Positions 11,844 to 22,300 of a DNA stretch of 64,000 bases are shown here, piece after piece. The notes under the pieces were generated by a model. That model did not search any database, had not been told where the DNA came from, and was given only the letters and a program-made list of their open reading frames with translations. The stretch is from assembly GCA_963678675.1 (NCBI GenBank), contig OY783192.1, positions 12,329,393 through 12,393,392 of the forward strand, given 5' to 3'. The position numbers were made by a program, and so were the translations under genes. This DNA comes from Xiphydria camelus. Lineage: Eukaryota > Arthropoda > Insecta > Hymenoptera > Xiphydriidae. The number at the start of each line of letters is the position of its first letter. Position 1 is the stretch's first letter.

Positions 11844-12801
11844 GTGTATTTATTTTTATTTCTCATAAATTAAAAAAATGAGTTGCCATGTTCAATACCT
11901 TCCTACTACAGAGAACGCATGAGATGTCGTGAATCCACGACGTCGAGACTCCCAGCCCGGCAAATTTACCGCTGCGCTATCGATACAGAGTACAGAGATA
12001 GAGGCGATAGTAGAGAAAGAAACTCATTAGACAAGGACTCGCGCCGAAAAGCTACGAAAATACCCGAGAAGCATCGACTACCTACTTGTTCCCTTGCAGA
12101 ATAGACGAAATTGGGAAGGGTCGCGGTCGGTTCGCTACACGCGGCAGGGGAAGCAAAAGCGGTGCAGACGTATACACTCATCTCTGTCGATCAGGGCCGT
12201 CACAAATTATTCGCCCCATTTCTCATATGTCGTAAAGTAGAGCAGATATGAGAAAATGTCAGAGGAACTTTTTTTTCCAAACAATATAAGTAATGATACG
12301 AAGTGAAAAAAAAAAAATTAATTGACATTAACCGCATGAAAATTCAAGTTGAAAACTTCAACAATCGAAATCGTTAGTTTAAACAGTCGTAAAAAAAAAT
12401 TGCATCTTTGAAATAAAAGTCTACATTTCTACAAACATTTTAAAAAAAGAACCATTATAATTGGTTAATTATTAAAGCCACAGTAAATTGTTATTTACCT
12501 TAACCCCTTTGAAACGCTCTAACGGTTAAACAACGCGACTTAAAATTCACTGAACCTTTTTTATTTGTTGTTTTCGCCTCTACATTTTTCATTTCAACTA
12601 TTTTTCGATTTGTTTCGTCCTTCTAGAGATATGCGCCGAGGAACGTGATTTTCAGGATTAATTAATTTATTTAACAACTTTGCCGGTGGTTTTCGGTCCT
12701 AAAATTTTAGGGGAAGTTTTCTAGTACCGAAACCTATCTCTAATAAAAAAATGCAGCGATACGAATCAAAATTCGATTTAAAGGCTTCGTTTCTTGGACT
12801 A
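11844..12801 (-). repeat. Academ element right terminal inverted repeat
   Basis: Inverse of 2375-3335, ending in GGCTTCGTTTCTTGGACTA followed by the duplicated AAA. It lacks 8 bases present in the left copy near 2635 and differs at scattered single bases. Confidence 0.85.
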
Positions 12802-13104
12802 AAAGCATTCCCTACGCCGGGAGTGGGACGGTATCTCGTTGGAAGAGTTGCGTGCCACGGCTCATAATTTTCGTACGCGTTTGAGGCTCTGTGTAGCGGC
12901 TAAAGGAGGGCACTTTGAAACCAATTAAATATGTGATGTGGACTATTAGTTATTGTTTTTTGTTGACAGAATTTGTTTTTTCATTAAAATAAAAATTTTA
13001 CGGGCAAAAATGTTGTATACACTTTGACCTGGTCACCCTGTATTTGAAATCAAAATTCAATGTTCTGTATGTACACGGTGATCACTACTTTTACGAAAAC
13101 CATT

Positions 13105-13790
13105 TTTCCGCTCCACAGTTCCTATTGTCCAGGTCTTCCGCTCCTTAGTTTTCGATATCAAGGTTTTCCACTTCATAGTTTCCGGCGTTTAGATCTTTCG
13201 CTCCGTAGTTTTCGGTGCTCAGGTCTCCCGCTCCATAGACTTCGGTGTCCAGGTCGTCTGCTCCATAATTGTCGGTGTCCAGATCTTCCGCCCCATAATT
13301 TCCGGTGTTTAGGTCTTCCGCTCTATAGTTTTCGGTGTGCAGCTCTTCCATTCCATAGTTTTCGGTTTCCAGGTCTTCTGCGCCATATTTGTTAGTATCC
13401 AGGTCTTCCGCTTCAAAGTTTTTGGTGTCCAGGTCTTCCGCTTCATAGTTTTCGGTATCCAAATCTTCCGTCTTATAATTTTCGGTGTCCAGGTCTTCCA
13501 ACCCATAGTAATCGTTATCCAGGTCTTCTGCTCTACAGCTTTCAATATCCGGGTCTTCCGCTACAGTTTTTGGTGGCTAGGTTTTCCGCTCCATAGTTTT
13601 CGGTGTCCAAATTTTCCGTTCATATGGGGGGAAAGACTTGGATACGGAAAACTATGGAGCGGAAGAGTGGAGACTGAAAGCTGTAGAGGGGAAGACCTGG
13701 ATAACGATTATTATGGATTGGAAGACCTGGACACCGAAAATTATGAAGCAGAAGGTCTGGACATCGAAAACTATGGTGCGCAGGTCAGGA
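13105..13790. repeat. Inverted arrays of a 30-bp minisatellite (centre of foldback copy 1)
   Basis: The unit is about ttccgctccatagttttcgg plus tgtccaggtc. Roughly 16 units run 13121-13625. About 5 units then run in the opposite orientation, 13632-13790, so the array is a palindrome centred near 13626. Read on the minus strand, each unit encodes the decapeptide EDLDTENYGA and stays open for 118 codons. The same unit recurs at 22795-23245. I do not treat the frame as a gene. Confidence 0.85.
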
Positions 13791-14634
13791 ACGATGGAGA
13801 TTTCAGGACGAAAGATGATGGGGTCAACGAATCCGCGTTTCAATTCTAGAGAACTTAATCCCAAGAATTTTAAAGTTGGAACTGGTCATAAGATTATAAA
13901 CGTCCAATAAAAATGGTTCTCGTGAAACTAGTGATTACCGTGTACATACACGGAACTGAATTTTAATGTGAAACATTTGACGCTCCAGACGAGAATGTTT
14001 TCGGAAAATGAAACGCTTGAGTTACTCCTCATTTGTATGTCAGATTGCATGCAACAGGCGCAAATGAACGGAAATTCAACTCTGAATATCTTGGATTGGA
14101 AATGGATATTAAAAAATTATTAGGTACGTTTTGAGCGCCAAGTCAAATGGTATAACTTTTGTCAAGGAAAATTTTCAGAAATTACGCTTGTTTGGGAGAT
14201 ATATATGTATGTACTATATACTGTCCACGGTGGTTGGGACACTCCATATAATTCTATTCCTATCCAGTACGTTCTTCTAAAATGGGTCTTTCGCCCCACT
14301 CCCTATAGACCATGAGCTACCAATATGAAACCCTCCCCCCCCCGTGGGAATTTCTGACTCACATATTTTTTTCTTGGTATTGCCATCTAGTTTAAGGTTT
14401 TAGTTGTTTGCCTCTTGTCAATTACAGCATATCCCGAAAAAACATGAAAAACCACGAAAACACGGAGAAAATGACTCTTTTTCAATTAATTCTCATTTCA
14501 TTAAAATTTTTCGTTGAAGAAGGTATGTTTATAAATAATATTTTGTGCAGGAATTCTTCCCTGAGTTTTTAGTTACATATTCTTCCATTTTTTATTGTAA
14601 ATATGAACCTTAACACAAAATTCTCATTATGTGA

Positions 14635-16426
14635 TGTAACGACGCTACCCGGCGCTACCGGGTAGTCGCACACTTCGGCACGCTCTCTGACTGGCCCAGC
14701 TCGGGTAAGACAGCAGATAAAGATATGTTGGGCGCCAGGTGTCCCGAGACACCAAAGATATTCGCGATAGGCCACAGTCAGAACACGTAAACCGGAAACG
14801 GAACTCCGCTAGCTCAGCCCCGTATCGGCGAAGGAGAGGGGCGGGGTCGTGAGACAAAGAAATGAATTTGAGGCTGCTTTTAATCAAAGAAATAACACTT
14901 AGGATTTATTGAAAGAATAACTTATGCGATATAATATAGTCGGATAGAGAGCGCAGATATCCGATAATCACACGAAGACGGCACGCGAAGATAATACCGG
15001 AGATACGCACGAAGCTAACACCGAAGGTAATACACGGAAATAGGCACGAAGACAACAGATACCCGAATTCGCACCGATCGCGGAGATACGCCCGAAGACA
15101 ACAGATAACCGAATTCGCACCGATCGCGAGGTTCGACCGCGAAGATAATAACCGAATACAACGCGCTCGGAACAAAGAGAATCACTAGAACTAACGGTAA
15201 TCGCGAATCGATACTAGACAACAGAGAGTAAAGAGTCGAGAGTCGAGAGTCGAGCACACGGAATGCCTCACAAAGATATCACCGTACTATCGGCACTAGA
15301 TATTCTCCTAACCGCACTACCGGCGTTACATATTCTACTAAATTGGTAGCGACCTCAATTCGTCTCAGGAAATTCGGTTGCCGGATGCTACCGAATTTCC
15401 CAAGCATCCCCAGATACGATAGCTTAAACGATATCACTACGCGATCACACACGATCGACGATTAATACGCGAAACGAAAAGATAAAGATACTACGATTTA
15501 ACACGGGTACACGGGTCCGCTACCTCCACGCGATAAACGATAAACGATAAACGGTAGGCCTTTCAAGGGCAGTACGATATGAAAAGAGACTCTAAGAATT
15601 ACTATTCACGGCCACGTGTCGCTAATAGGGAATCGGCTTACCGGAAAAATTCCGCAGGTGACTGCTTGGTAGGCGACGTCTAGTCGCACCGCTGGTCCGC
15701 ACGAAAGAGGAAGAGTCCAGGGATCGCTGCGGCTCGTTAAGCGGAGAGATGGCCCTTCCCCACTCTAGGAGCCCTTTACGCGATCTAATTGGAGATCGAT
15801 TTCCCCCGCTGATTTGCATGCGCGACGCTGCTATTACCGCTGCGCGCCCGCTCCGTAGATCGCCAATCGAAGACAATATCGCCTTCCTTGTTGGTTCGGA
15901 TGCGTGCGCAGCTCGCTGGATTTCTTCGTGGCTCCGGAACTATCCCCTCACGGATGACGACTTGATGAATCTCTCCGGAACATTCCCCTGCGGGATCACG
16001 CGGAGGATCCCGATACGGAGTTAGCCTTCGAAGATTCCTCCGGAACATTCCCCTGTGGGATCACGCGGAGAATCTCGATGCGACGCTAACTCCCAAGTGG
16101 TCCATCCGTGCCAAAGAAACGGGGTGCCTATCTACACAGGTTACGTTCCTCGCCGGGTACGCTGCTCGTCTGCAAGTCCCAGTCCTGCGCCTGGCAGGGA
16201 AGTCGTAGGCATTTTGCCGCACGGCATCTGGCGCTCGTTGCAGCCCATTGTCCTCCAGCTCCAGCGTCCTTGTAGCTCTATTTTAGTCTTACAGATCTAG
16301 ATACGGTAGCCGGTTCTAACAAAACTAATTATTAACGCTCTAAATAATGCTCTGGGGATGGCGGGACCGGCGGTGCGACGTAAAGGACTTCGTCACATTG
16401 TAACGTGCACGATTTGCAACGTTACA
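14635..16426. mobile_element. Solo LTR (about 1.8 kb) with 4-bp GTGA duplication
   Basis: The segment begins TGTAACGACGCTACCC and ends TTTGCAACGTTACA, giving TGTAACG/CGTTACA inverted tips. GTGA flanks both sides (14631-14634 and 16427-16430). It is much richer in G+C than its surroundings and has internal direct repeats (ttcgcaccgatcgcg near 15067 and 15114; gattcctccggaacattccc-like units near 15970 and 16035). There is no coding region and no second LTR, so it is read as a solo LTR left by recombination. TG...CA tips with a 4-bp duplication fit Gypsy-type retrotransposons. Orientation is not determined. Confidence 0.75.
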
Positions 16427-16523
16427 GTGAATATAAACGAAAACATTCTAGTTATAATAATGAAAATTGACTTTCAACCTCAAAATCAAATAAGAGTATT
16501 TCATTTTATAACAGCATCTGTAA

Positions 16524-18492
16524 TCAGCAGTCTCCTTCTTCATCCTCATGTACTATATCGGCTAAGTTAACTACTTCTGGATCATCTCCATCTTCAAACT
16601 CATCTAGATGAAAGCTTTCCATAACGTCGGTTAATTTGTGCGGCAACGGATCCCCTTTAATCCAATCAAATTTCAGTTGTCCATTCTCCATCTTCCAGCC
16701 ATGTCCCACTGTAGTTGGTAGTATGGATTTAGCGACATGTGCATTGTTCCATATATCTTCCCATTCCCATATACCTATCCATTGAGGCACTGGTAGTTTC
16801 CACGACTGTTGTGCTTTTCAAGTGAAGCTTTGCAATGAGGTAGTAGACTCAATTCGACACCTTGTGTATTTGGCAATGCAAATGTCGTTGTGGGATAGTA
16901 TTTTTGTGTGAACAAATCGTACCGTAGCTTATTTATATCTGTGTATCCCTTATCACTGTACAAGCAACAGACGAATTCCTCTAGTCCTGTCTGTAACATG
17001 TCTGTAATTGTAAGTGATGATCCTAATGATCTAAGGATAGGCACGAATTTCGAAAACTTCCAATTTAGATTTTACTGACAACTTTCCATGACGAACAAAT
17101 GAACTGGTAGTGTCGCATCCGGATAATGCATGCATATTCAACATAGCATGGCTCGTTGCTACACCTAAATCCCGAGAAATGATGGTGACATTAATGACCC
17201 TTCGTTTGTTTCTAGTTCCTGTATCAAACAGTAACACGTTTTCAATTTCGTTGGCGTAACTTAACAACAACATAAAAACATCTGTGTCTGGTGATCTAAT
17301 TCTGATAGGCAAATTGTCTTGACAGGATTGAGAAGCATGAAAGCAATGTAATGTAATTTTAGTATCCGCTTCCTCTTGTGAAGAGCATAGCTCTTCTTGT
17401 ATCGTATAATTCACAGTTGAACTGTCTTCGCTAGTAAACAACATGCACTGATCATTATGTGTGATGAGTAAAGATTTCTACCATGAAAATAGTGGGCATA
17501 TATGTCTTGTTTCCATTCATTATGTAGAAGGTTGACAAGTTGTTCCCTGTTTTTGCCATTACTGAGGATTTTTTTTCAATCCCAAGGAATCTTGGTCTTA
17601 GGTATCTCCACGGCCCCTTCTTAGTTCCTCAATGTTTTTAATAGATACATCTGCGTAAGTATCCGTTACGAAATCTATCCTCTTGCATTTTGGAAAGCGG
17701 CTTAAGACTATCTCGGCGAGCTCACCAAAGGTTTCTGGAATATTACTGAGAGCTTGAAAGTAAGCCATGCCATCAATCATATAAATGCATTCTTCAACCT
17801 TAGGAAGTTCATTTACCGCACCCTTGATCTCCAAAGCATGGAGTAGTTTGGCCTTGTCTGTTTTTGTAGGACACCCGTCAGCAGTTGCTAATGCCCATGG
17901 TACTGGTCCTAATGGATAGGATAACAGCATCTCTAGGCTAATTTGACGTTCCTGGGACAGGAGCAAAGCTCGACCAAAAATATTTCTTTCTGCTCTTATC
18001 TCAATTATCTTCTCTTGAATACTCTTTAAAGTTTTAAGCTTTTGTCTCTTCAGTGGTTCATGAAATTTTTTATTCTTTAAAATAAATTTGTCTTGTAGGA
18101 AAGTGTTGCAGGCAGCTTTCCCCAGAATATATACATTGAGTAAATCTTCTTCCACCGATTCAGGTGCAGGCCTTCCAGATGATAAACAGAACAGAGAATC
18201 CTTGTCGTCAACTTCAAACGGATTGATATATTACTCAATAGCTTCAATTACTTTCAAGACACTTTGCTCACTTCGTTTCATTTCTCCTATTTGCATGTCT
18301 CGGTGAGAGGAATCTGATGTATGTAACATACTTGCTTTTTCAAATGCCAATTCTACATATTTAGCACGTTCATACCTTGTAATATACCATCGTGCATATG
18401 CCCGGAAATTTCTGCTGTAACCCACTATGCCGCCGGTGCATTTGGTATATCAATTGATTGTCTGTTCTATTGTGATGTCAATAGAATTTCTA
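16524..18492 (-). pseudogene. Truncated Academ-related transposase with XPG-like nuclease region
   Basis: The minus strand opens with DITIEQTINQ (near 18480, matching WSDMVIEQTL of the copy at 6968) and needs several frame changes. Segments: YSRNFRAYARWYITRYERAK; EEDLLNVYILGKAACNTFLQ; SLEMLLSYPLGPVPWALATA (17598-18155); CYSD-type region at 16775-17044; and RIRSPDTDVFMLLLSYANE with LNMHALSGCDTTSSFVRHGK (17031-17444), the nuclease-like tract. It ends PTTVGHGWKMENGQLKFDW and an acidic tail with stop at 16524. The N-terminal half, including the zinc motifs, is missing. No CxC finger follows the GHGW block, unlike the copy ending at 11511. Residue identity to that copy is low, so this is a separate lineage. 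Confidence 0.7.
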
Positions 18493-18703
18493 GAACTTCG
18501 AACTTGTGATCTACAGACGCTATTAAGGGGTATGAATCGACCTTCCGAATTCTGTCGCTCAGTGCGACGAAACACTGTAGTTTTCCACGTTTTTCCGGGA
18601 TATGCTGTAATTGACAAGAGGCAAACAACTAAAACCTTAAACTACATGGCAATACCAACAAAAAAATATGTGAGTCAGAAATTCCCACGGGGGGGAGGGG
18701 GGG

Positions 18704-18865
18704 TATACACGAGCCTTCGCTCTACTATTCTCCCTATCCTCTAGTACACGTAGCATAGCTTATAGAGCAAATTTTATAGCTTAATTAAAATACGTAGCTC
18801 TTTTACCTGAATACCATCAGCCGGGAGCAAAGATCATAGCGACTATAAGAAATAGAGAATAGGAA
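18704..18865. other. Probable start of beta-spectrin 3' UTR
   Basis: These 160 bp lie between the spectrin stop codon (minus strand) and the end of the transposon at 18703. No AATAAA signal is visible on the minus strand, so the transcript may run into the transposon or use a variant signal. Confidence 0.4.
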
Positions 18866-19357
18866 TCATATTTCTACTCTATTATGTTTCATTTTCTTAC
18901 CATTACGGCGCAGTTGAACAGTATCAGAACTTGGCAGTCTGGCAGGAATTGGAGGCGGTATGCCTTTTGGTGTTACGTTTGATTCACCACCTAAACACTG
19001 TTGATACTGTTCTCTCTGAGTTTGCAATTGTTCGTGTTGGATCAACCGTTGTTGTTGCGTCAGTAGTTGCTGCCTGTGCATTTGCAAAAACTCTGTTTGC
19101 GTCTGTGGGGGCTCAGTAGATCTCTCCATTGCAAGGAGTTCAACATTTCGTGGGTTACGACGTTGTTGATTTTGTCCATGCATTTGTAAAAATTCTACTT
19201 GAACTCTGCAAGGGGAATGCTGATTCGAAATATCACGCTTAATGATAGAATTTTTTCTTTCCATCTCAGGCGTAGAAGCATGACTACTTCCCGTTGATAC
19301 GTTATCGCCACACTCTCCATGATCTGGAGTTGCATTTCGTAACCTTTCAAGCCCCTG
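18866..19357 (-). CDS. beta-Spec: beta-spectrin last exon: Gln/Pro-rich tail (candidate)
   Basis: After a pyrimidine-rich tract and the tandem acceptor actagcag, the minus strand stays open in the required phase 0 for about 163 codons to TGA at 18866-18868. It reads QGLERLRNATPDHGEC and STGSSHASTPEMERKN. It then has two copies of an EFLQMH motif, a Gln-rich stretch (QQLLTQQQRLIQHEQLQTQR), a PPPIPARLPSS proline motif that could bind SH3 domains, and a basic end (LRRNGKKMKHNRVEI). Splicing to the PH exon is inferred from phase, order and the absence of another candidate. No AATAAA is visible on this strand in the 160 bp between the stop and the transposon end at 18703. Confidence 0.6.
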   Translation of the reverse strand, partial: QGLERLRNATPDHGECGDNVSTGSSHASTPEMERKNSIIKRDISNQHSPCRVQVEFLQMHGQNQQRRNPRNVELLAMERSTEPPQTQTEFLQMHRQQLLTQQQRLIQHEQLQTQREQYQQCLGGESNVTPKGIPPPIPARLPSSDTVQLRRNGKKMKHNRVEI

Positions 19358-22300
19358 CTAGTAAGAAAAAATAAGTTACAATATATGTACGTCCAAAATT
19401 CACTGTTAAAATATATGTCGAAATTAAATTCTCACGAAAAAAGTTACTAGGCTACTAGGATACCTAGAAGTAAATTCGCCCATTAAAGGGCTAAGTAGTA
19501 TACAAATTATTATTTTTTTATTTATTGTCAAAGAAGGAGCAATACAGAAAGAAACAGTTTTCTGACTTTAAGAGCAAATCCCTTACAGCTGCTACCAATT
19601 CTTCTTTTAAAATATTACAGACTTGCCACTTCTTTTCAACAAAATTTTCTTTATCTAAGTATGAGAGCGCCACTTCCCTGGGACTGTATAAAAATAAAAA
19701 ATGTAACTTTTCGACAAACAAATTACTGGGTGAAGGTCATGCCTGGTAGCGTTACCTAGATACGACACTCAGACACTCGTGGGTGCGCGAGAGCCAAGGG
19801 ACTCCTGGCTGCCGTACAAATGTGAGTTGTTTTTTCCCAGTTCCGAGAGTAGCGCATTACATAATGTATGCAACTTGAGATGTAATTTACACGCCAGGGT
19901 ACCGAGTTCCATATCGGTAGGTGCACCCCTTCGAGATATTTTCCTGTAATTTCGTAGTAATATTGACAGTTAAGATCGGAAACGAATAGAGAACAATCAA
20001 GCCAAAAACTTAAATATTTCATTTGTAGTTAGAGTCAAATTGACTGATACTCATTTGGTTTAGATCTTGGATATCGGTATTACCGCGAAATTACAGGAAA
20101 ATGTGGCTGAGGGGTGCGCCTATTGATATGGAACCCGCAACACTGGTATGTAAGTTAACGCTTCAAGCTGTATCTGGCTGTATATGTATGTATTAATTAT
20201 GCCATTCCGAAGGGCCCCGGAACTTAAGAGGCCGACACACCCCGTCTGGAAATGGAAAGCTATATTTTCAACATGGTGCATAAGAACCTTTTAAATTTTC
20301 GGCATCACACTTAAAAAACATAAATCTAGAGCCCTATAGAAAAAAAAATAAGAAAATAATAAATTTCTGAGTTTGCCGATTGATTACAACAAAGAATTGT
20401 TTTTTTCTATAGGGCCCTAGATTTATGTTTTTTAGTGTGGTGGCGAAAATACGAAAAGTTCTTATGCACCATGTGTTGGAAATATTACTTTACAGCCGCG
20501 ACAAAAATGCCCGAAAATTGTCGCGGCTGTAAAGAAATATTTCCAACATGGTGCATAAGAACCTTTTGTATTTTCGCCACCACACTTAAAAAACACAAAT
20601 CTAGGGCCCTATAGAAAAACAAATAAATTTCTTTGTTGTAATCCATCGGCAAAATCAGAAATTTATTTTCTTTTTTTTTTTCTATAGGGCCCTAGTTTTA
20701 TGTTTTTTAAGTGTGGTGGCGAAAATACAAAAGGTTCTTATGCACCATGTTGAAAATATAGCTTTGCATTTCCAGACGGGGTGTGTCGGCCTCTTAAGGT
20801 TAATTTTTATTACAAACCGTTCAATCAATAAACGTTATCGAAATTATACTTGATGGCAACAGTTTATAATCTGTTTCGGTTGATTTATAGGCAACAATTA
20901 ATTATGAAAAAATGATGCCGACATGAAATGTTCACTTTAAACGTACCTTTCAGGACAAAATATATTGAAACTATTTGTAATACTAAAAGACAAAATTTTA
21001 CGACATCAAGCAGAAAAATGTGTTTTTCCTCCCAGAATGTCATTTTTATTTTAGTCCGAATCACAAGATTTTTAAGTGTAATCTGAAATTGGGTCAAATT
21101 AAATTAAACGTGGATCATTTTCGATTATACAGCTTCTCTAAATACACATTCTTACTTTAAAATCTTCAATAATAAATAACCTTAGTAGCATAGCTGCTGT
21201 AGATAAGAACGCATACACAGAACTTTACAGTGAGCTTGTACATCGGCTCTTTCGTGACGCCTTGCGCTAGATTCGAGTAAGATTCTTGTCAAATACAAGG
21301 TCTTGAACAAGATCCATGGCCATATGCGGAAGCAGACAACTATGGGATTATAGAAATGGGTAACTAGTAAAATGCAACAGAATGATACCAGGGAACATAT
21401 TATGTCTCGTCTCTATTTAAGCTTACGCTTAAAAATGTTGTAATTCAACCTAAAATTTTGGTATAAAGCCAGACTCAAATCAAAAGTCTTATTCACGAAG
21501 AAAAAAAAAACATTTTTCTGTTTGATGACATGGAATTTAGTCTCTTAGTGTTGTACACAGTTTCAGTATATTTTTCCCTGAAAAGTATATTCAAAATGAA
21601 CATATTTCATATATATAGAAAACTGATAAATTCTGACAGATTTACGTTCGTGAATTACCTATATTGAGTATGATAGGCGATAGACAAAAATAAAAAATGA
21701 TTGAGATTGTACCATCAATTAATAAAAAAAAAAACGAATTGGGATTAAATACGAGAAAATTGGGATACATTTCTATAGATTTTCATTAGTGAAAGTTACA
21801 TTGACTATGATAGGTGACTGACACAATTAGAAAACGATATATTTTCTTCCACTTTTTCATGAAAAATTATCATTGTATAAAATATCATTAGAAACGAAAA
21901 TAATTTAATCACATAATTTTGATATAAAACGAATACGATATATTAGGTACATAAATAACGATAGACAATGAATGTTAGCCGAAAAACTTGTCGGATAAAA
22001 ATGATATGATACGATTTGTTATGATATCAAACCTGCTTGAATCGGAATTTTTTTGCAGGGACGAGTATCTATGGAATGTTCCAGTAATATTTTTAAAATA
22101 ATCTATCAACAATCATGAGATGATTTTTGCATATTTGAAATCTTTCATGTAGGTATTCCATGGTTATGTATAAGATATGTATCTTTAATCTCTTCTTGAA
22201 TCGTTGCCCGGTCAAAAAAAAGCTTGGTGGGTTCCATGTGAGAATATATGAGATGTACGGGGTATCCCAATCACCATGAACAATAGCATATATCTGCCAA

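Larger units (their letters stand above)
2375..12801 (+). mobile_element. Academ-type DNA transposon with ~960-bp TIRs
   Basis: Both ends read TAGTCCAAGAAACGAAGCC inward. The inverted repeats run 2375-3335 and 11844-12801 and look about 96-97 percent identical by eye, with a small indel near 2635. AAA flanks both sides (2372-2374, 12802-12804), and the interrupted mariner reading frame proves this is a 3-bp target duplication. The internal gene (6968-11511) combines an XPG/PIN-like nuclease region with a Cys-rich C-terminal finger. Known Academ elements carry an XPG nuclease, a Cys8 finger and 3-4 bp duplications (established knowledge), so I assign it there, to the nuclease-bearing lineage. 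A Kolobok-like element is inserted at 3702-6454. Confidence 0.7.
2040..12928 (+). pseudogene. Mariner-like transposase remnant, internally deleted and interrupted
   Basis: From 2040 the frame reads QREKIIELHELGKRNCEIAR, an IS630/Tc1-type helix-turn-helix, then SRAIKRFKELGNSKDRPRGG. After ERTVRIPQQLKIIRER it jumps to FPDFITSQEWPP and YSPDLNPLDYSVWSILEA. Most of the catalytic core, including the first catalytic Asp, is therefore deleted. The frame enters the Academ insertion within NLEALK at 2374 and resumes after the right AAA at 12805 as HSLRREWDGISLEELRA to RLRLCVAAKGGHFETN and a stop at 12926-12928. Removing the insertion and one AAA restores the frame exactly. The SPDLNPLDYSVW end resembles maT-like mariners. 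Confidence 0.8.
1869..13040 (+). mobile_element. Mariner-like element (deletion derivative) split by the Academ element
   Basis: The ends are CAGGGTGACCAGGTCAATG at 1869 and its inverse at 13040, flanked by TA on both sides (1867-1868, 13041-13042). Inverted repeats are about 28 bp. Without the inserted 10.4 kb the element is only about 745 bp, and it carries the two ends of a transposase gene. It sits at a TA in the foldback arm, since gtgtcaaa on the left rejoins tttgaaatc on the right. Confidence 0.85.
1508..14252. mobile_element. Foldback-type element copy 1, interrupted by a mariner nest
   Basis: The left arm (1508-1866 continuing at 13043-13625) is the inverse of the right arm (13626-14252). 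Both contain the stretch with atatctcccaaac, a GCCCGTTGCATG segment and a gtgtcaaat motif, followed by arrays of a 30-bp repeat in opposite orientation. The same arrangement recurs at 22256-25052, which defines the family. The extreme left end (GGTTGGGACACTCC on the right side) is missing, so the copy is truncated near 1508. No coding capacity beyond the repeat. Long inverted arms made partly of tandem repeats resemble Drosophila FB elements in plan; no relationship is shown. Confidence 0.6.
14331..18703 (-). mobile_element. Second, divergent nuclease-type (Academ-related) transposon
   Basis: Inverted ends of about 130 bp, starting with a C-rich run then GTGGGAATTTCTGACTCAC, lie at 14331-14465 and 18570-18703. 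They include a shared gcctcttgtcaattacagca segment and match at roughly nine bases in ten or better. Between them are a solo LTR (14635-16426) and a truncated gene on the minus strand (16524-18492). The C/G runs at both tips make the exact ends and any target duplication unclear. The right end lies about 160 bp past the beta-spectrin stop, so the insertion may be in that gene's 3' UTR. Confidence 0.65.

Noticed and set aside
13145..13501. 118-codon frame of EDLDTENYGA repeats as a gene
   Set aside because: It lies wholly within the 30-bp minisatellite, with no promoter, splice or flanking coding context; openness follows from the repeat length being a multiple of three.
15622..16300. Several 80-90-codon frames in GC-rich DNA
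   Set aside because: They fall inside the solo LTR; long chance frames are expected at high G+C, and none shows a domain.
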